From assembly GCA_030737875.1 (NCBI GenBank), contig CM060911.1:108108625-108172624 (forward strand): DNA of 64,000 bases, written 5' to 3'. This DNA is from Allium sativum (lineage: Eukaryota > Streptophyta > Magnoliopsida > Asparagales > Amaryllidaceae). The notes beneath the pieces were generated by a model that saw nothing but the letters and a program-made list of their open reading frames with translations, was not told the origin of the DNA and did no database searches. Below, piece after piece: positions 56,970 through 64,000 of this stretch. The translations under genes and the position numbers were made by a program. Positions within the stretch are counted from its first letter, which is position 1. Each line of letters begins with the position of its first letter.

Positions 56970-58950
56970 GGATTAAGATTTATGTAATTTTCTTTTGATT
57001 GTTTTGATTTTTGTGAACTCACGGTTTTATTTTAAGGACGAAAACTGACGGCGGCTCATTCTTTGACCAAAATGAAAAGTATTTTTGGGATAGGAAATTT
57101 TATGAGTACTTATAGAAAAAGAATAATATTTTTATATTCCATTTTATAATTATTTTTAAGCAGTCGTTATTTGTATATGACTTCTAAAAATTCCTATGAT
57201 CACACACGATGCCCAAAAATCAAAAAACTGGACACACACCTTTAGTTCGACATTACGGGCCCAACGAAACTAATTTCGTCGAATTTTGACTCTGTTTGCT
57301 CATACAGCGTATTTTTAACCGTCAGAATACTGACTGTTTTTCATATTAAAAATCCGTACGGCCACATACTGACTCTAAAAGTCATGAAACTTGGAATCTA
57401 ACAATAATTTGACATTACGGATCCAACAAAATTAGTTTCGTCGAAAACGGAGGTCATTTGTAAAACTGGCTATTTTTAAAGCTTTAAATAACCCTTTTAA
57501 ATATATAAATATATTTAAAAACAATTAAATTAAATATTTATAAATAAATATTATCGTATATATTCACACTAGAATACCATACAACCCCAGAATAAATATA
57601 TATATGGATTTACAACTCGATATTTCATCATCAGAGTTATATCGATATTCGATTTATATTTAAATCCTTTTTTAAAAAAAAACCATTATGGTTTTTAAAT
57701 GGTTATGGCGCTGTTTTTCTGAAAATTTGATTTGGACATAACTCAAAATCTACACGACGAAATCCTGATTTTTCTCTTCCACTAGAAAAATATACTTCAC
57801 CAGCTCCGTACGTTTCTTGTTTCATAGAAATCCGATTTAAAACGGACCCTGTACATTCGGTTGAAGTTCAAATCGCCAAATAGCGAACTGCCGCGCCATT
57901 TCGAGCTCGATTATAATTATAATATAATTTATACGTTCAACCATCGTTAATTAAATATATTCATTATCGTAATTAAATTTTAAACTGAATTATATATTTT
58001 GAATTGCCCAATTCACACCATATTGCCATTTCAGCTAATTCTGATTATTTCAGAATTAAATATATTATTTAATTATTATTTTAATTAAATATTCAAAGTT
58101 ATTTAATTAAACGGCCATTTTAAATCTCCAAATCATTATTTAATTAATTAAATTAATTAATTACAATACCGTAAAAATACGGGATATTACATTCTTCCCC
58201 CCTTAAAATAATTTTGTGCTCGAAATTGCTAAGGTAGAAAACAAACCCTATTGATGGGTTAGAACTTATTTGTTCAGTTCTTAACTTCAGTTTCAACTGA
58301 ACCAATTTAATTTCAATTAAATATTAATTAATTCTTATCAACGAAAATTTTCAAAAATCCTGAAAATTTTCTAACATCTTAAATTTTCAAAAAAATTCGC
58401 CAGCACCTCCTTTGTACTGGTCAATCGGTAAGACTACAACTCGCCTCTCTAGGCCATCTCCAACCCAAAAGAAAATCAAACAGCCAAGCTGCTTGCCAAT
58501 TCGGCCCAAAAATCTCATACCCATATAAATATAAACTGGTACCTTTTTGTCGGACATATCATTATATCATTTCCACCTGTTGTCAATTTAGCGTATACCC
58601 ATGTCATCCCAATCAAATTCCTATCTGTTTTTATCCACAAATCCAACCATTCGCTTGTATCTAAGTCGAATTCCATTCAACTCCAATTCCAATCTCAATT
58701 CAAAATTCTTACTCAACAATTCAACTTACTCGATATCATTGTATTATAATTCAAATCAATTTTCACATAATTAATTTCAACTTAATTCCAATTGCTTTTC
58801 CAACTTTCAATTCAATATGTTTTAATTCAATAATCTTTCCCTGGAAATTTTAAACAGTTTACCATATCGAATATCAAACTTTCCTTTTCAGGATTCAAAC
58901 ACTTGCTTTTCTCAAATCAATTCAAAAACAATGTTTTTGGTAGTAATCCG

Positions 58951-59026
58951 TCACTTAGAAACTCGAAAATGAACACTAATGATGTCGTGATTCATCATCA
59001 GGGTTATTTGCCAGCTATCGAAGTGA
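58951..59026 (-). other. Conserved internal stem-loop, family C
   Basis: Outer stem TCACTT (58951-58956)/AAGTGA (59021-59026). Inner stem AACACTAATGATG (58972-58984)/CATCATCAGGGTT (58993-59005) with two imperfect pairs, one of which is G-U on the sense strand. The loop TCGTGATT is not palindromic, unlike A and B. Confidence 0.6.
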
Positions 59027-59572
59027 GTTCAATACTATAACAATTTCAAAACCATATTTAAACGCTTTCATTTTAAAATCACTTTCAAAATATCCTTCTC
59101 AATGTTTGTAAACAATTTAAATCTCCCAAGATTTTGAAATTCTCACATATTAATTTCAAATCCATCTACAAACACCTTTCCGAATTTCCAGGGTTTTTAA
59201 TTTCAAATCTAATTTAAATTCAGATTTAATTCATCTACTTTCATATATTACATTTATATGAATTCTAATTGGTTATTTATATAACCATTTCAATTATAAT
59301 CTTATCTGATTATAATCACAACCAACACATCCAATATACATGTTTTCATTTATATCTAAATATAATTTGGGTAAAATTATTTCATTACCCTCTTTTCAAA
59401 ACATATCGTGTCGGTTCATCGTATTCGAGTGTTTAGAAACTCCTACCGATACAGTGGATCAAACTGATCGACCAGAACTTATAAACAACTCAACCAATAA
59501 ATCTCCACAATATAAAACAATTTTTATATCAATAACAAATACGCTCTCGTATATGTACACTCATACTCAATC

Positions 59573-59591
59573 TAGGGTATTACTAACCCCA
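59573..59591 (-). other. PBS-proximal hairpin, family C
   Basis: TAGGGT (59573-59578) pairs with ACCCCA (59586-59591); the imperfect pair is G-U on the sense strand. It ends 48 nt from the PBS, as in family B. Confidence 0.5.
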
Positions 59592-59638
59592 TCTCTACTG
59601 AGTCACGCCATAGAGCCAAGGTAATTACTTAACCTTAA

Positions 59639-59650
59639 GCTCTGATACCA
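59639..59650 (-). other. Primer-binding site, family C
   Basis: TGGTATCAGAGC on the minus strand, two bases from the 5' LTR start. Confidence 0.9.
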
Positions 59651-60018
59651 ACTATAGTGTCCCGAAATTCCGGTATAATTTGAGCTGACCAAATAACACA
59701 AGTCCAACCCAAATTACACTGAAAACCAGAAAACTAATAAAAAGAAAACAGAGGGTGAGAATAGACAAGATAGAAACTTAGAATAGAAGAAGAAGAAGAA
59801 CATACAACATCAGAGTAAATACGAATCTCACGGTGGAACGAATAAATATATTTCATAACATAACTTTGAAATAAAACAGTATCTGTACACAATACCATTA
59901 TTGGAGTATAACACTTACAACATAGCGGAAATGATAATCTATATAATCCTGAAGCCTCCTGCTCCAGCTCTTCAAGTATCTGTAAATCCTGACTACTTGA
60001 TTGCCCGTATAAAATTGG

Positions 60019-60085
60019 GTACCCAAGAGTTTAGGGAAAACAAAACAAAATAAACTCTGGGTCAGTCATGTGACTGGTGTGAGTA
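60019..60085 (-). other. Conserved LTR double hairpin, family C
   Basis: On the sense strand CCAGTCACATGACTGG forms a 6-bp stem around ACAT, and ACCCAGAGTTTA pairs with TAAACTCTTGGGT with one bulge. Confidence 0.68.
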
Positions 60086-60366
60086 AACTCAAATCATTTG
60101 ATTTAACTTTCAAAAATCTTTTTGAATCAAAAGATAATCGTAAGACCGATCCACACATAAACACGGATGGTTTTTACCTTACGATAACCCAAATATTTTT
60201 CTAAAACGATACTTGACTGATATTATAATGTCTAGATCAAGTAAATAGAAATCTAGCAGAAACGCTTGCATCTAACGTTCTACATATATAATAAACAATC
60301 AAAATCACGGGCTCTTATTTGGGGAATGGATTCCAACTATGATAAGGTATGGATCCACCTTTCGCT

Positions 60367-60455
60367 CAGTGTACTCTAGAAACGATACACTGGAGTTCAA
60401 CAAGAACATCTTGTAACTCGGCCACACATGACCGACCATTCATTTCTCTTGAATG
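60367..60455 (-). other. Three-hairpin LTR module, family C
   Basis: CAGTGTA/TACACTG, then GAGTT/AACTC enclosing CAAGA/TCTTG, then CATTCA (60437-60442)/TGAATG (60450-60455). Two stems differ from B by compensatory changes (GGGTT/AACCC and CACTCA/TGAGTG in B). Confidence 0.68.
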
Positions 60456-61569
60456 TATCGAATATATTGCCACCCCTCAGTTAGTATTCCAACATAACCG
60501 ATCCCGGGAGATACAGAATTGAAAGAAGTACAAATATGAATGTTATCTAGATGGTGACGTTTGAAGAGATTAACTTCCGCGATCTATTAAATATACTCTG
60601 TCAGACATTCTTCCATACAGGTTGCCCTGGGATTGGACAAACCGAAGGCACTATTCTATAAATCCATCTTAGGCAATTTCTACCTAGGATTAACAAATAG
60701 CCCTTGCATAAACTCCGTCTTCAATTATCTTCGACATATTTGATTTGCAACGTTTATGCCAATATAGAGTGGTTCTCGGATAACAATCCAGCCGGTTTCT
60801 CCATAATGACAACGGAAAAATGGTCAAAACTTCGATAGTCGGTGATTTAAGTGTCAAAGAAAACATGTGTACAACCAACGATATTACTTCCAGATGGAAA
60901 TTCTATCGATCATCATCAATCATCAATTATCTCTTAAATTAATTAACTTATCGTTAATTTATTCATTTACTCATTTCTTATTTCCATATATTCGTAAATT
61001 CTTATTTTCTAAGTTTAGAAAATATACTTTATTTAGAAAACATTTCCATATTTACTCTCATTTCTTATTTTCTATATTCGAAAATATTTCTGATTCCTAT
61101 TTGGAAAACACTTCAAAAACTCCTTCTTTTGATTTAACAGATGTTTTAAATAAAACATCGCTATGCCGCTCACCATTTTACTCATTAACTAATTCACTTA
61201 ACCAGCCTTCACCATCAAACCCTAATCATTTCTTAGCAAAAAATGAAGTCAATCAAGTTGGGGTATAAGTACCTCTCAGACCTTAACTGAACCATGTTTC
61301 TAACCTCGAAATAGATCAAGTTCATCCTTTTAATCTTTAACAAACTTCCTTACGTAACTCTCGGATTTTGTTTACAAATCCACTTCTTTATTTAAAACAT
61401 TGATTATAATTATATCATTATAATCGCTATTTCTGAAATATCTAACTTCAATATAGAAGTTTTATTTCTTAATTTAACTAAATAACTAACTAGCCAATTT
61501 ATAACCAAATAAATAAATCTTGATTAAAAATGGAAATTGAATAGTACTTTCCTGAATTCGATATAATCG

Positions 61570-62080
61570 AATTTCAACGTATAACTCCCTTTCGAATAAT
61601 CTCTATTCGATAACTCCCTTTCGAATAAACTATATTCGATTAACTCTCTTCGAATAAACTATATTCGATAACTCCTTTCTTCGAATAACTATTATTTGAT
61701 AACCTCACTTTGAATAACTAATATTCGATTAACTTACTTCGAATAACTAATATTCGATTAACTCCTTTCGTATAAACTATATTCGGTTAACTCCTTTCGA
61801 ATAAACTATATTCGATTAACTCCTTTCGAATAAACTATATTCGATAATTCCTTTCAAATAAACTATATTCGATTAACTCCTTTCGAATAAACTATATTCG
61901 ATTAACTCCTTTCGAATAAACTATATTCGATTAACTACTTTCGAATAAACTATATTCGATTAACTCCTTTTGAATAAACTATATTCGATAATTCCTTTCG
62001 AATAAACTATATTCGATAATTCCTTTCTTCGAATAACTATTATCCGAAAATTCCTTTAACCCTATTCGAATAACTAATAT
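61570..62080 (+). repeat. 29-30-bp minisatellite, family C right LTR
   Basis: Same array type as 54620-55060 but with two to three more units, so copy number has changed between the two LTRs since insertion. Confidence 0.9.
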
Positions 62081-64000
62081 TCGACTAACTTGATTAACTC
62101 TATTTGAATAACTCTAGTTCGATTTAACTTTAATCGATTAACTCTAATTGATTAACTCTGACTGGTTAACTCTAACTGATTAACTCTAACTGATTAACCC
62201 TATTCAATTTACTCTTCGCCCTTGTACAGTTTCAAATATCGATGTTGAAATCTATTCTTACTTCTCTATATAAGTCCTGACTTATATATTCTATTTATCC
62301 AATGATAAATATTTTACTTAATTTATAAAACCTTATTTATAAATTAATCTTCTTACTTTATCTATTAAAACAGAATTCTCTTAAATATTCACTTTAAATT
62401 CATATTCTGTTATACCCGTGTGCGGAGCATGGGTCTAAACCTTTCAAAGGTAAAATTCTCTTTTTATGAAATTCTTTTCATTTTCCAAATATTCCTTTTT
62501 ATAATTCTATTTATTTTCTAAATAAATATTCCTTATCCATTCTATTTATTTTCTAAATAAATATTTCCTTTTATAACTCTATTTATTTTTTTGTTTTACC
62601 AATATTTCCCTTTCAATTCTATTTGTAAATGTTTTACAAATATTCCCCTTTCAATTTTATTTGTAAATGGTTTACAAATATTTCCCTTTTAATTCTATTT
62701 GTAAATGGTTTACAAATATTTCTCTTTCATGTAATCTTATTTATTATATAAATAATTCCCTTTTTTTAAAATTCTATTCATTTTAAAAATATTTCTTTTT
62801 ATAAAATCCTTTGATTTTATAAATATATGTTTCTATAAAATCCTGTCATTTTATATATGTATTTCTTTTTCAATACAACAATGAAAATTTCCTTTTTAAC
62901 ATTCCAGTATTCCTTATGGTATTTAAAATACCAAATAACAATGATCAATGTCATGCTAACACACATCATCAACAACAAATTATATATCACATCATATATC
63001 ATCATATATGAAAAACAATAAAATAAACGTTGAGGAATCCAGTCGGATTCCTCCGACCCGTTTCCCTGCATCCACAGATGTTAAACAATATAATTAACAT
63101 CGATTTCATTTTAATATGAAATGTTTTGATAAACAGAATCAATGTTTGATTAACGATTTATATATATATATATCATTATCTATAATTTCAAACAATCAAT
63201 CAGCAACTCAATCAAACAGTCAACACACAGATATCAACCATCATTTATCAGTTCTAAATATACGTTATAAAAACATGAACTGATAGAGTTAGTGAGTTTT
63301 ACTCACTTTGGACGATCATCGTTAATAACGATAACCATCGCTTGATTCAGACGGACAATTTATTTCTCTATAAATTGTAACGGACTCCAATGGACTTCCA
63401 CTCAGTTCCATCATGTAGCCACCGTCCATACGATCCCAACGCAACTGACAGCGTCAAATTCTGATAACGTATGCAAGAGTTATGGATTTTACAAGTTAAT
63501 GGATTATTTTCCTTAAATTAAACTTTAATAATAAAACCCATTGGGCCTTAACCTTTTCATTCGGCCCGCTCTCTTCCAATCCAACCTTTCTTCCTCCTAC
63601 TCCCATTTTCCGCGACTTCATCTTCACCATTTCCCCAAACATACCATGGTGCCGCTCCTCTATCCTTCCATAAATCCACAAACAAAATACACCAATGATC
63701 TCCTCTTCGAAAACCCTACCACCTCATATGCATCTCGCGTAACTCGCGCCTAAGTTGATCATCGCGACTAGAACACCTCGAGGGACGGTGCAGACCAAAC
63801 ATCGATAGTTTTAATTCCAACAAATCCCCAAAAAATCCACACAAGTGCGGTTTTCGACGCTGAACCCAAAACCAACCTCAAAAACTCGAATCAGACCTCA
63901 CAACTAACGAACGATGAAGCCTTAACCTCACGGTGGAACTTCCAAACTCCAGAAGACAACATCAATCATCATAATTTCTATACCAAAACGAAGAGCATTT

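Larger units (their letters stand above)
53996..58191 (-). mobile_element. Family C 3' LTR (left), truncated at its U5 end
   Basis: Colinear with 60950 to the window end (offset ~6,951-7,053). Ends GGGATATTACA next to the polypurine tract. The first ~1.3 kb present in the right LTR (59653-60950), including the three-hairpin and double-hairpin blocks, is missing here. It holds the TCGAATA array (54620-55060) and a promoter-like stretch near 56963. The frames at 56791-56495 and 56628-56434 lie in the putative leader and have no recognisable domain. Confidence 0.85.
58192..59652 (-). mobile_element. Family C internal region (1,461 bp), non-coding
   Basis: Polypurine tract AAGGGGGGAAGAA (58204-58192, minus) and PBS TGGTATCAGAGC (59650-59639, minus). 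Much of it aligns with family B's interior and more weakly with A's. It contains the conserved stem-loop 58951-59026 and the hairpin 59573-59591. No gag or pol. Confidence 0.85.
59653..64000 (-). mobile_element. Family C 5' LTR (right), runs off the window
   Basis: Starts TATAGTGTCCCGAAATTCC. By alignment with the left LTR it should end about 1.25 kb beyond the window, giving a length near 5.6 kb. It contains the double hairpin (60019-60085), the three-hairpin module (60367-60455), the TCGAATA array (61570-62080) and the leader region (63496-63760). Frames inside have no recognisable domain. Confidence 0.85.

Overview
This window is intergenic plant DNA built almost entirely from LTR retrotransposons. 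I find no intact host gene, tRNA, rRNA or CRISPR array. The pointers to an angiosperm are Ty3/gypsy Tat-lineage pol, a copia Gag of SIRE type, initiator-Met-tRNA primer sites, short plant-like introns and very AT-rich nested repeats. I cannot name the species.

Layout. 1-~655: the 3' end of a 'family A' LTR (+). 680-7950: the 3' part of a Tat-lineage gypsy element (+), with the pol C-terminus, tandem repeats, a spliced antisense extra gene (5968 down to 2365), the polypurine tract and the 3' LTR (7150-7950). 7951-~10975: another family A LTR piece (+). ~10976-16290: a 'family D' LTR (+), missing its first ~240 bp. 16291-17980: AT-rich DNA without genes. 17981-~20200: a copia remnant (-) with broken gag, PBS and LTR. 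20216-23107: non-coding DNA with a 24-bp G-box palindrome and a 170-bp tandem duplication. 23108-38239: a complete, very young family A element (-), with two ~7.04-kb LTRs, only 1,043 bp between them, and a GAATT target duplication. 38245-42384: AT-rich DNA with local duplications. 42385-~53995: a family B element (-), with a 6.2-kb left LTR, a 1.66-kb internal region and a truncated right LTR. ~53996-64000: a family C element (-), with a truncated left LTR, a 1.46-kb internal region and a right LTR that runs off the window.

The most interesting content is the set of families A-D. A, B and C have giant LTRs (about 5.6-7 kb) and tiny internal domains with no gag or pol. They keep an initiator-Met PBS, a polypurine tract and what looks like the last codons of a chromovirus-type pol, so they must use proteins made by other elements. 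All four families share the same LTR design, and several short RNA hairpins are conserved between them. Some stems keep their pairing through compensatory base changes: an internal hairpin with a palindromic loop in A and B, a hairpin just downstream of the PBS, a double hairpin in the LTR, and a three-hairpin module in B, C and D. I infer that selection acts on RNA structure here, plausibly for packaging, dimerisation or priming. All base pairing and alignment was done by eye.
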